From assembly GCF_028682455.1 (NCBI RefSeq), contig NZ_JANHLD010000003.1, forward strand, positions 682,001 to 746,000: a DNA stretch of 64,000 nt, given 5' to 3'. Shown here in pieces: positions 8,680 to 20,700 of the stretch (positions are counted from its first letter, which is position 1; each line of letters begins with the position of its first letter). Origin of the DNA: Pseudomonas putida (GTDB taxonomy: Bacteria > Pseudomonadota > Gammaproteobacteria > Pseudomonadales > Pseudomonadaceae). Both the position numbers and the translations under genes were made by a program. The notes below the pieces were generated by a model. That model worked only from the letters and a program-made list of their open reading frames with translations. It was not told the DNA's origin and did not search any database.

Positions 8680-8716
8680 GAGTATGCAATGTGAAAACGG
8701 TACTGGCAAAGCCCAG

Positions 8717-8751
8717 GCGCTGCGCTAGCCAGACATCGGCTAGCGCAGCGC
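8717..8751 (-). terminator. Strong hairpin immediately after lapA
   Basis: GCGCTGCGCTAGCC (8717-8730) and GGCTAGCGCAGCGC (8738-8751) are a perfect 14-bp inverted repeat with a 7-nt loop, 6 bp past the lapA stop codon. The downstream minus-strand sequence has only a short T cluster (GCTTTGCC). It should end or stabilise the 15-kb lapA transcript. Confidence 0.65.
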
Positions 8752-8757
8752 AAGGCA

Positions 8758-11700
8758 TCAGCTGTTGGAGTGGTCGATCTTGATGGTCGGGTCAGCGCCG
8801 GTCACCAGCGAGTTGATCGTGGTGTTGGCCCAGTTGACGCCTTCGAGCTTGATCGTCACATCGGCATTGGCCAGGCCACCGGCGGCGTTGAGCTTGCCTT
8901 CGGAGCTGACCTGCAGGGTCGACTCACCATTGACCGTCGTGATCTTCAAGAAGTTGTCGATGGTGCTGGCCTTCTCGCCCTGGAGCAGATCGCTCAGGTC
9001 CAGACGGTCACCGTCGGCAGGCTTGAAGTCCTTGATCACATCCTTGCCCGTGTCGCCGGCTTTCCACACGAAGGTGTCGGCGCCGCTGCCACCGGTGAGG
9101 ATATCGTCGCCCTTGCCGCCGAACAGCAGGTCGTTGCCCTCTCCACCGAGCAGGGTGTCGTTGCCTTCACCACCGTACAGCGTGTCCTTGCCGCTGCCGC
9201 CCAGCAGGATGTCATTGCCCTTGCCGCCATCGAGGTAGTCGTCGCCACCCTGGCCGAAGAGAATGTCATTGCCGTCGCCGCCCAGCAGTGTGTCCATACC
9301 ATCGTTGGCGCGTGACACATCGAACTCGCTGACGTGTTCAGTGATGTACTGGTGCAGCACACGGCCGTCGACATCACCCAGTTGTATACCCAGCCGGCCT
9401 GCGACATAGGCCTGCATTGCCTCGACGCCGTTGCCGGCAATACCGTCGAAGCTGACCAGGTCGCCGAACAGGATGTCGTGACCGTCGCCACCACTGACTG
9501 CATCGTTGCCCGGTTTGGTTGCTTCTGTGTGGCCAAGAATGGCTTCGGCCAGCTTGCTCGGGTCAATGTTGGTCTGCGGTTTGCCGTCGGTGTCGTATGG
9601 CTTCAGGTCGTTGGCATTGACACCGTTGTTCAGACCGATTGCCTCGACGCTCGAGTGCTTGGACAGCAACAGGAATGACTCTTGGGTGTTGCTATTGACG
9701 TACCGGCCGCTGGAGCTATACGACAACTCGTACGTACCATCGCCCTGGGCATGCAGCTCGCCCGAGGCGTAGTTGTCGTCATACCAGTAGCGGCCGGACT
9801 TGTACTCGGCCGTGAGGTAGCCATTTTTGTTGATGCTGATCCGGTTGTTGCCGAACTCGTAGTTTTTGACCACGTCACCCATTTGGTAATTCAGCTCAGC
9901 CAACACGGTATCCATCTTGACGTTGGAATAGATGAACGTCGGGTTGGGTTTCTCGCCCGTCTGATAGATGTTCGGCTGCCCATCGGTTATGAAGAACGTC
10001 TGGTTGTCACCCTTGCTGCCAGCGTTTTCAAGGTTCTGGAACCAGTTGGCCGTAGTCTTGAACGCATCCTCGTAGTTGGTACCGCCACCGGCCTTGAGTT
10101 TGTCCAGTACCGCTTGCAGTGCTTTCAACGGATCCGTGTCGGCCAGGTTGACCGAGACGGTGGCATTGACGTTCGCGGAGAAGTCCACCAGCAGGATATT
10201 CACCGTGCCCGACTGTGCGCCTTTGACACTGTTGGCCAGCGTGGCGAACACCGATTCCAGGGATTTTTTCGCAGCGTTGACGCCGGATGTTTCCATACTG
10301 CCCGAGGTATCGACGATGAACGCCAGGTTGTAGTCCTTGCCTGGCGTGACATGCAAGCCGTTGACATCGGCAACGACGATGTCGTTATCGGTGCCATAGG
10401 TCTTGGTGTCGTGGCCATCCGTCAGGTTTTGCGAGACGTAGTTGTCCGGATAAACCGTGACCGTGATCTTGCCCGGGGTGGAGGCGGAATCATTGTTGGC
10501 CTTCTCGGTCGCAGTCGCGGTGACTGCGATATCGAAGGTGCCCTGGTAGTAAGCCGGTGGCTTGATGCTCAGGCCGTTGAGGTTCCAGCCCGTCACATCC
10601 ACTTCAGTCTTGCCGACTGTCACGGTATGGCCGGCGCCATCGCTGAGTACCGAGCCTTCCGGAATGCCGCCCAGCTTGATGCTGAGTTTTTCCGAGCCAT
10701 CGGTGTCGACCAGGCCGGACGAGATACCCACCAGCTTGACGGTGCCGTTCTCGGCGCCTTCATTGAGCTTGTAGCCCTGGTAGTAGCCACCACTGTTGTC
10801 ACCGTGCAGCTCGCCGACCGTCACGCCAGCGTTGCTCAGGTCGTTGACGCTCGGGTACATCGGGATGTTGGTGTTGCTCAGGTCGACCGGCGTACTGCCA
10901 TTGACCGACAGATTGACATCGAAGCTGCCCGGGCCGCTCTGGTTGGCGTGGTAGATATCCAGGGTGTAGTAACCGCTGATCGTCGGCGTGAACGAGCCGT
11001 TGATCGCGCCACCGGCACCCCAGGTGGCCGAAGCCACTTTGTTGCCGCCAATGTTGATCTGCAGGCTGTCGTCACCCACGCCGCTGAAGCTGTAGGTCTT
11101 GCCGGCTTCCAGGAAAATCAGGCCGGAAGTCTTCGAGCCCGAACCCCCGGTCACACTGCCGCTGGACTGGGCATTGGTCACCGTCGAGCTGCTGTTGGCT
11201 TTACCGGAGTTATCGAAGACCGTCTTCAATGCGTCCCCGGAGATGCCGTTGCCGTTGGTGCCCAGGCCATTCAGGCTGTTCCAGGTTTCCTGGATCAACC
11301 CGATCGAGTTCACGTTGTTGCTGCCGATGGTCAGGGTCGGCGCATCGGCAACCGGCGTGATATCGACCTTCAGGGTCGCCTCGTTGCCTTTGCCCTGGCC
11401 GTCGGTCGGCTTGAACTGGATCTGTGCGTAGTCGGACTTCTGGTCACCCACACCGCTGGTGTTGGCGTTGATGCCCGATTCGTTCAGGTCTGGTACGAAC
11501 TTCAGCTTGCCGGCATCGATGTCGGCCTTGCTGAAGACTTTGCCTGCATCGACATCGGCCTTGGTCAGGGTTTTCCAGGTATTGCCATCCTTGTACTGCA
11601 GCACGCCATCGGCAGGCAGCTTGGTGATGGTCAGGCCCAGGTTGGCGGCAGGGGTATCGGCATCGGTGATACCGAAGTTTGCCCAGGTCAGTACCAGGTC

Positions 11701-14700
11701 GGTGTCCTCGGTACCGGTCACGGCGCCGCCTGCAGCCACCGGCGCTTCGTTGCTCTGGATAGTGGTATTGACGAAGCTGTTGCCGCCGATTTCCAGTTTC
11801 TCGAAGTTGCCACCGGTAGCCCCGGTGATCTGCACTTTGAAGGATTCAGCGCCTTCGGCAATGCCATCACGATGGATTGGCACACTGAAGGTCCCGACGG
11901 TGCTGCCTTTTAGAATCGTCACGGTAGTCACACCGGTGAAGTCCGAACCATCTTTGGCTGGGCCGGAGTAACTCAAGGTGATGGTGACATCAGCATCGGC
12001 CTTGTTGGACAGTGTCAGGGTGTAGGTGGCGTTCTCGCCTTCGGCAACCGATGTCGTGCCGGTAATCCCGACCGTCGTGGTGTTGAGGGTATCGGCTACG
12101 AAAGTGACCGCGGGCTTGTCGCTGACATCCAGTTTTTCAAAGTTGCCGCCGGTGGCGCCAGTGATGGTCGCGCTGACGTTGCCGGCATCGATGTACACGT
12201 CATCATCCGGCGCATTAATGGTGATGCTGGCGCTGGTTTCCTTCGCACCGATGATGATGGTCTGGCCATTGCTCAAGGTCACGGTCACCGGGGTGCCTGC
12301 CGGATTGCTCAGGGTGGCGGTGTAGGTGATCTTGCCACCTTCGTCGACTGACGGGGTTGCCGTCAGTTTCAGGGTGGTGGTGTCGATGGTGTCGGTCACT
12401 TTGGTAACCGCAGTGGAGCCGTCGATTGACAGTTTCTCGAAGTCACCACCGGTGGTGCCAGTGATCTTTGCACCCACGTTGCCCGTATCGATATAGACGT
12501 CATCGTCTGGCGCATTGATGGTGACGGTACCGGTGGTTTGGCCCGCCGCAATGGTAATGGTTTCGCCATTGTCCAGTGTGACGGTCATGTTGGTACCGGC
12601 CTTGTTGGTCAAGGTGGCGGTGTAAGTGATCTGGCCGCCTTCGTCGACCGACTTGGTTGCGGTCAGCTTCAGGCCGGTATCGTCCTGGGTTGCAGGGCTG
12701 TCGGTAACAGTGACAGCGGTGCTACCGGAGCTGACCAGGTGCTCGTAGTTGCCGCCGGTGAAGTCCTTGATGCTGTTGATCAGAGGAACGTTGCTGTTGT
12801 GCACGTTGTTCGGCGCAGTGAACTGCACAGTACCCGAGGTGCCATCGACCGGGATGGTGATTTTCTGGCCATTGGTGAGGTTGATCACCAGTGGCTCGCC
12901 CTTGACCGCATGGCTCAGGGTCACGGTGTAGGTGATCACGCCGCCTTCACCGATGGTGGTGACGTCGGCAGACAGAGTAACGGTCGATTGGTCAGGGGTG
13001 TCGGTCACTTCGGTGACGGCTGGGGTGGTGTCCACCACCAGCTTCTCGAAGTCACCACCATCGGTGCTTTCGATCACCGCCTGGACTTCACCGGCGTCGA
13101 TGTAGACGTCATCTTCCGGCGCGTCGAATTCTACGGTGCCGACCTTCTCACCCGCCTTGATCAGGATGACCGCCCCGTTATCCAGGGTGATGGTCATGTC
13201 GGTACCGGCCTTGTTGGTCAAGGTCGCGGTGTAGGTGATCTGGCCACCTTCGGCCACGGACTTGCTGGCAGTCAGGGACAGACCGGTGGTGTCGTCGGTA
13301 CCTGGACCGTCGGTGACCGGGATGGTGGTTTCACCCACAGCCACCAGGTCTTCGTAGTTACCGCCGCTGAAGTCCTTGATGCTGTTGGTCAGGTCAAGGT
13401 TGGTCTCATGCACGTTATCCGGTGCGGTGAACTCGACGGTACCGGTGGTCTGGCCGAGGCCGATGGTGATCTGCTGGCCGTTGGTGAGGTTGATCACCAG
13501 TGGCGAACCGGTTACCGGTGCGCTGACGGTAGCGGTGTAGGTGATCACGCCGCCTTCACCGATGGTGGTGACGTCGGCAGACAGAGTAACGGTCGATTGG
13601 TCCGGGGTGTCGGTGACTTCGGTGACGGCTGGGGTGGTGTCCACCACCAGCTTCTCGAAGTCGCCGCCATCGGTGCTTTCGATCACCGCCTGGACTTCAC
13701 CGGCGTCGATGTAGACGTCATCTTCCGGCGCGTCGAATTCTACGGTGCCGACCTTCTCACCGGCCTTGATCAGGATGACCGCCCCGTTATCGAGGGTGAT
13801 GGTCATGTCGGTACCGGCCTTGTTGGTCAAGGTCGCGGTGTAGGTGATCTTGCCGCCTTCAGCCACGGTGTCACTGGCAGTCAGGGTCAGGCCGGTGGTG
13901 TCGTCGGTACCTGGGCCGTCGGTGACAGGGATGGTGGTTTCACCCACAGCCACCAGGTCTTCGTAGTTACCGCCGCTGAAGTCCTTGATGCTGTTGGTCA
14001 GGTCCAGGTTGGTTTCGTGGACGTTATCCGGTGCAGTGAACTCGACGGTACCGGTGGTCTGGCCGAGGCCGATGGTGATCTGCTGGCCGTTGGTGAGGTT
14101 GATCACCAGCGGGGAACCGGTTACCGGCGCACTGACGGTGGCGGTGTAGGTGATCACGCCGCCTTCGCCGATGGTGGCGACGTCGGCAGTCAGGGTAACG
14201 GTCGATTGGTCAGGGGTGTCGGTCACTTCGGTGACGGCTGGGGTGGTGTCCACCACCAGCTTCTCGAAGTCGCCGCCATCAGTGCTTTCGATCACCGCCT
14301 GTACTTCACCGGCGTCGATGTAGACGTCATCTTCCGGCGCGTCGAACTCTACGGTGCCGACCTTCTCGCCAGCCTTGATCAGGATGACCGCCCCGTTATC
14401 CAGGGTGATGGTCATGTCGGTACCGGCCTTGTTGGTCAAGGTGGCGGTGTAGGTGATCTGGCCACCTTCGGCCACGGACTTGCTAGCAGTCAGGGACAGA
14501 CCGGTAGTGTCGTCGGTACCTGGAGCGTCGGTGACCGGGATGGTGGTTTCACCCACAGCCACCAGGTCTTCGTAGTTACCGCCGCTGAAGTCCTTGATGC
14601 TGTTGGTCAGGTCAAGGTTGGTCTCATGCACGTTATCCGGTGCAGTGAACTCCACGGTACCGGTGGTCTGGCCGAGGCCGATGGTGATCTGCTGACCGTT

Positions 14701-17700
14701 GGTGAGGTTGATCACCAGTGGCGAACCGGTTACCGGTGCGCTGACGGTAGCGGTGTAAGTGATCACGCCACCTTCGCCGATGGTGGCGACGTCGGCAGAC
14801 AGGGTAACGGTCGATTGGTCAGGGGTGTCGGTCACTTCGGTGACGGCTGGGGTGGTGTCCACCACCAGCTTCTCGAAGTCGCCGCCATCAGTGCTTTCGA
14901 TCACGGCCTGTACTTCACCGGCGTCGATGTAGACGTCATCTTCCGGCGCGTCAAATTCTACGGTACCGACCTTCTCGCCAGCCTTGATCAGGATGACCGC
15001 CCCGTTATCCAGGGTGATGGTCATGTCAGTGCCAGCCTTGTTGGTCAAGGTGGCGGTGTAGGTGATCTTGCCGCCTTCAGCCACGGTGTCACTGGCAGTC
15101 AGGGTCAGACCGGTGGTGTCGTCGGTACCTGGAGCGTCGGTGACGGTGATGGTGGTTTCACCGGCAGTTGCCAGTTTCTCGTAGTTGCCGCCAGTCACCG
15201 ACTCGATGCTGTTGGTCAGATCGAGGTTGGTCTCATGGACGTTATCCGGTGCGGTGAATTCGACGGTACCAGTGGTCTGGCCGAGGCCGATGGTGATCTG
15301 CTGACCGTTGGTGAGGTTGATCACCAGTGGCGAACCGGTTACCGGCGCACTGACGGTAGCGGTGTAGGTGATCACGCCGCCTTCGCCGATGGTGGTGACG
15401 TCGGCAGACAGAGTAACGGTCGATTGGTCCGGGGTGTCGGTGACTTCGGTCACCGCAGGCGTCGTATCGATGTTGAGTTTCTCGAAGTCACCGCCATCGG
15501 TGCTTTCGATCACGGCCTGTACTTCACCGGCATCGATGTAGACGTCGTCTTCCGGCGCGTCGAACTCTACGGTGCCGACCTTCTCACCCGCCTTGATCAG
15601 GATGACCGCCCCGTTATCCAGGGTGATGGTCATGTCAGTGCCAGCCTTGTTGGTCAAGGTCGCGGTGTAGGTGATCTGGCCACCTTCGGCCACGGACTTG
15701 CTGGCAGTCAGGGACAGACCGGTAGTGTCGTCGGTACCTGGAGCGTCGGTGACGGTGATGGTGGTTTCACCGGCAGTTGCCAGTTTCTCGTAGTTGCCGC
15801 CAGTCACCGACTCGATGCTGTTGGTCAGATCGAGGTTGGTTTCGTGGACGTTATCCGGTGCAGTGAACTCCACGGTACCGGTGGTCTGGCCGAGGCCGAT
15901 GGTGATCTGCTGACCGTTGGTGAGGTTGATCACCAGTGGCGAACCGGTTACCGGCGCGCTGACGGTAGCGGTGTAGGTGATCACGCCGCCTTCACCGATG
16001 GTGGTGACGTCGGCAGACAGGGTGACAGTCGATTGGTCAGGGGTGTCGGTCACTTCGGTGACGGCTGGGGTGGTGTCCACCACCAGCTTCTCGAAGTCAC
16101 CGCCATCGGTGCTTTCGATAACCGCCTGGACTTCACCGGCATCGATGTAGACGTCGTCTTCCGGCGCGTCGAACTCTACGGTACCGACCTTCTCGCCAGC
16201 CTTGATCAGGATGACCGCCCCGTTATCCAGGGTGATGGTCATGTCGGTGCCAGCCTTGTTGGTCAAGGTCGCGGTGTAGGTGATCTGGCCACCTTCGGCC
16301 ACGGACTTGCTGGCAGTCAGGGACAGACCGGTAGTGTCGTCGGTACCTGGAGCGTCGGTGACGGTGATGGTGGTTTCACCGGCAGTTGCCAGTTTCTCGT
16401 AGTTGCCGCCAGTCACCGACTCGATGCTGTTGGTCAGATCGAGGTTGGTTTCGTGGACGTTATCCGGTGCAGTGAACTCCACGGTACCGGTGGTCTGGCC
16501 GAGGCCGATGGTGATCTGCTGACCGTTGGTGAGGTTGATCACCAGTGGCGAACCGGTTACCGGCGCGCTGACGGTAGCGGTGTAGGTGATCACGCCGCCT
16601 TCACCGATGGTGGTGACGTCGGCAGACAGGGTGACAGTCGATTGGTCAGGGGTGTCGGTCACTTCGGTGACGGCTGGGGTGGTGTCCACCACCAGCTTCT
16701 CGAAGTCACCGCCATCGGTGCTTTCGATCACCGCTTGGACTTCACCGGCGTCGATGTAGACGTCATCTTCCGGCGCGTCGAATTCTACGGTGCCGACCTT
16801 CTCACCGGCCTTGATCAGGATGACCGCCCCGTTATCGAGGGTGATGGTCATGTCGGTACCGGCCTTGTTGGTCAAGGTCGCGGTGTAGGTGATCTTGCCG
16901 CCTTCAGCCACGGTGTCACTGGCAGTCAGGGTCAGGCCGGTGGTGTCGTCGGTACCTGGGCCGTCGGTGACAGGGATGGTGGTTTCACCCACAGCCACCA
17001 GGTTTTCGTAGTTACCGCCGCTGAAGTCCTTGATGCTGTTGGTCAGGTCAAGGTTGGTCTCGTGGACGTTATCCGGTGCGGTGAACTCGACGGTACCGGT
17101 GGTCTGGCCGAGACCGATGGTGATCTGCTGACCGTTGGTGAGGTTGATCACCAGCGGGGAACCGGTTACCGGCGCACTGACGGTAGCGGTGTAAGTGATC
17201 ACGCCACCTTCGCCGATGGTGCTGACGTCGGCAGACAGAGTAACGGTCGATTGGTCAGGGGTGTCGGTCACTTCGGTGACGGCTGGGGTGGTGTCCACCA
17301 CCAGCTTCTCGAAGTCACCACCGTCGGTGCTTTCGATCACCGCCTGGACTTCACCGGCATCGATGTAGACGTCATCTTCCGGCGCGTCGAATTCTACGGT
17401 GCCGACCTTCTCACCCGCCTTGATCAGGATGACCGCCCCGTTATCGAGGGTGATGGTCATGTCGGTGCCAGCCTTGTTGGTCAAGGTCGCGGTGTAGGTG
17501 ATCTGGCCGCCTTCAGCCACGGTGTCACTGGCTGTCAGGGTCAGGCCGGTGGTGTCGTCGGTACCTGGGCCGTCGGTGACAGGGATGGTGGTTTCACCCA
17601 CAGCCACCAGGTCTTCGTAGTTACCGCCGCTGAAGTCCTTGATGCTGTTGGTCAGGTCCAGGTTGGTCTCATGCACGTTATCCGGTGCGGTGAATTCGAC

Positions 17701-20700
17701 GGTACCGGTGGTCTGGCCAAGGCCGATGGTGATCTGCTGGCCGTTGGTGAGGTTGATCACCAGCGGGGAACCGGTTACCGGCGCACTGACGGTAGCGGTG
17801 TAGGTGATCACGCCACCTTCACCGATGGTGGTGACGTCGGCAGTCAGGGTAACGGTGGACTCGTCGATGGTGTCGGTAACGTCAGTGACCGCCGGGGTGC
17901 TATCCACAACCAGGTTCTCGAAATCACCACCGGTGGTGCCTTCGATGGTGACTTCGACATTGTCGCGGTCGATGTAAACGTCGTCTTCCGGCGCATCAAC
18001 AGTGACGGTGCCGCTGGTGGCACCGGCCGCGATGTTGATCACGGCGCCGTTGCTCAGAGTCACGGTCATCGCCGTGCCAGCCGGGTTGGTCAGCGTTGCG
18101 GTGTAAGTGATCTGGCCGCCTTCGTCGACAGCTTTGGTCGCGGTCAGGGACAGACCGGTAGTGTCGTCGGTACCTGGGCCGTCTGTGACCGGGATGGTGG
18201 TTTCACCCACAGCCACCAGGTCTTCGTAGTTACCGCCGCTGAAGTCCTTGATGCTGTTGGTCAGATCGATGTTGGTCTCATGGACGTTATCCGGTGCAGT
18301 GAATTCGACGGTACCGGTGGTCTGGCCGAGGCCGATGGTGATCTGCTGACCGTTGGTGAGGTTGATCACCAGCGGGGAACCGGTTACCGGCGCGCTGACG
18401 GTGGCGGTGTAGGTGATCACGCCGCCTTCGCCGATGGTGCTGACGTCGGCAGTCAGGGTAACGGTGGACTCGTCGATGGTGTCGGTGACGTCAGTGACCG
18501 CCGGGGTGCTATCCACAACCAGGTTCTCGAAATCACCACCGGCGGTGCCTTCGATGGTGACTTCGACGTTGTCGCGGTCGATGTAAACGTCGTCTTCCGG
18601 CGCATCGACAGTGACGGTGCCGCTGGTGGCACCGGCTGCGATGTTGATCACCGCGCCGTTGCTCAGAGTCACGGTCATCGCCGTGCCAGCCGGGTTGGTC
18701 AGCGTTGCGGTGTAAGTGATCTGGCCGCCTTCGTCGACAGCTTTGGTCGCGGTCAGGGACAGACCGGTAGTGTCGTCGGTACCTGGGCCGTCGGTGACCG
18801 GGATGGTGGTTTCACCGGCAGTTGCCAGTTTCTCGTAGTTGCCGCCAGTCACCGACTCGATGCTGTTGGTCAGGTCCAGGTTGGTCTCATGGACGTTATC
18901 CGGTGCGGTGAATTCGACGGTACCGGTGGTCTGGCCGAGGCCGATGGTGATCTGCTGGCCGTTGGTGAGGTTGATCACCAGTGGCGAACCGGTTACCGGC
19001 GCGCTGACGGTAGCGGTGTAGGTGATCACGCCGCCTTCGCCGATGGTGGTGACGTCGGCAGTCAGGGTAACGGTGGACTCGTCGATGGTGTCGGTGACGT
19101 CAGTGACCGCCGGGCTGCTATCCACAACCAGGTTCTCGAAATCGCCACCGGTGGTGCCTTCGATGGTGACTTCGACGTTGTCGCGGTCGATGTAAACGTC
19201 GTCTTCCGGCGCATCAACAGTGACAGTACCGCTGGTGGCACCGGCTGCGATGTTGATCACCGCGCCGTTGCTCAGGGTCACGGTCATCGCCGTGCCAGCC
19301 GGGTTGGTCAGGGTCGCGGTGTAGGTGATCTGGCCGCCTTCGTCGACAGCTTTGGTCGCGGTCAGGGACAGACCGGTGATGTCTTCGCTACCTGGGCCGT
19401 CGGTGACGGTCACAGTGGTGTCGCCAGAAGCCACCAGGTCTTCGTAGTTGCCGCCAGTCACCGACTCGATGCTGTTGGTCAGGTCGAGGTTGGTCTCATG
19501 CACGTTATCCGGTGCAGTGAACTCCACGGTACCCGTGGTCTGGCCGAGACCGATGGTGATCTGCTGGCCGTTGGTGAGGTTGATCACCAGTGGCGAACCG
19601 GTTACCGGCGCGCTGACGGTGGCGGTGTAGGTGATCACGCCGCCTTCGCCGATGGTGGTGACGTCGGCAGACAGAGTAACGGTCGATTGGTCAGGGGTGT
19701 CGGTGACTTCGGTCACCGCAGGCGTCGTATCGATGTTGAGTTTCTCGAAGTCGCCGCCATCGGTGCTTTCGATCACGGCCTGTACTTCACCGGCATCGAT
19801 GTAGACGTCGTCTTCCGGCGCGTCGAATTCTACGGTGCCGACCTTCTCACCGGCCTTGATCAGGATGACCGCCCCGTTATCCAGGGTGATGGTCATGTCA
19901 GTGCCAGCCTTGTTGGTCAAGGTCGCGGTGTAGGTGATCTTACCGCCTTCAGCCACGGTGTCACTGGCTGTCAGGGTCAGACCGGTGGTGTCGTCGGTAC
20001 CTGGAGCGTCGGTGACGGTGATGGTGGTTTCACCGGCAGTTGCCAGTTTCTCGTAGTTGCCGCCAGTCACCGACTCGATGCTGTTGGTCAGATCGAGGTT
20101 GGTCTCGTGGACGTTATCCGGTGCGGTGAACTCCACGGTACCGGTGGTCTGGCCTAGGCCGATGGTGATCTGCTGGCCGTTGGTGAGGTTGATCACCAGT
20201 GGCGAACCGGTTACCGGCGCACTGACGGTAGCGGTGTAGGTGATCACGCCACCTTCACCGATGGTGGTGACGTCGGCAGTCAGGGTAACGGTGGACTCGT
20301 CGATGGTGTCGGTAACGTCAGTGACCGCCGGGGTGCTATCCACAACCAGGTTCTCGAAATCACCACCGGTGGTGCCTTCGATGGTGACTTCGACATTGTC
20401 GCGGTCGATGTAAACGTCGTCTTCCGGCGCATCGACAGTGACGGTGCCGCTGGTGGCACCGGCCGCGATGTTGATCACGGCGCCGTTGCTCAGGGTCACG
20501 GTCATCGCCGTGCCAGCCGGGTTGGTCAGCGTTGCGGTGTAAGTGATCTGGCCGCCTTCGTCGACAGCTTTGGTCGCGGTCAGGGACAGACCGGTAGTGT
20601 CGTCGGTACCTGGGCCGTCTGTGACCGGGATGGTGGTTTCACCCACAGCCACCAGGTCTTCGTAGTTACCGCCGCTGAAGTCCTTGATGCTGTTGGTCAG

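Noticed and set aside
12538..20157. A 2539-codon open frame on the plus strand inside lapA
   Set aside because: It is antisense to the 609-bp repeat array. The open frame persists because each repeat lacks stops in that frame; its product is a low-complexity periodic copy without any domain, and there is no ribosome site.
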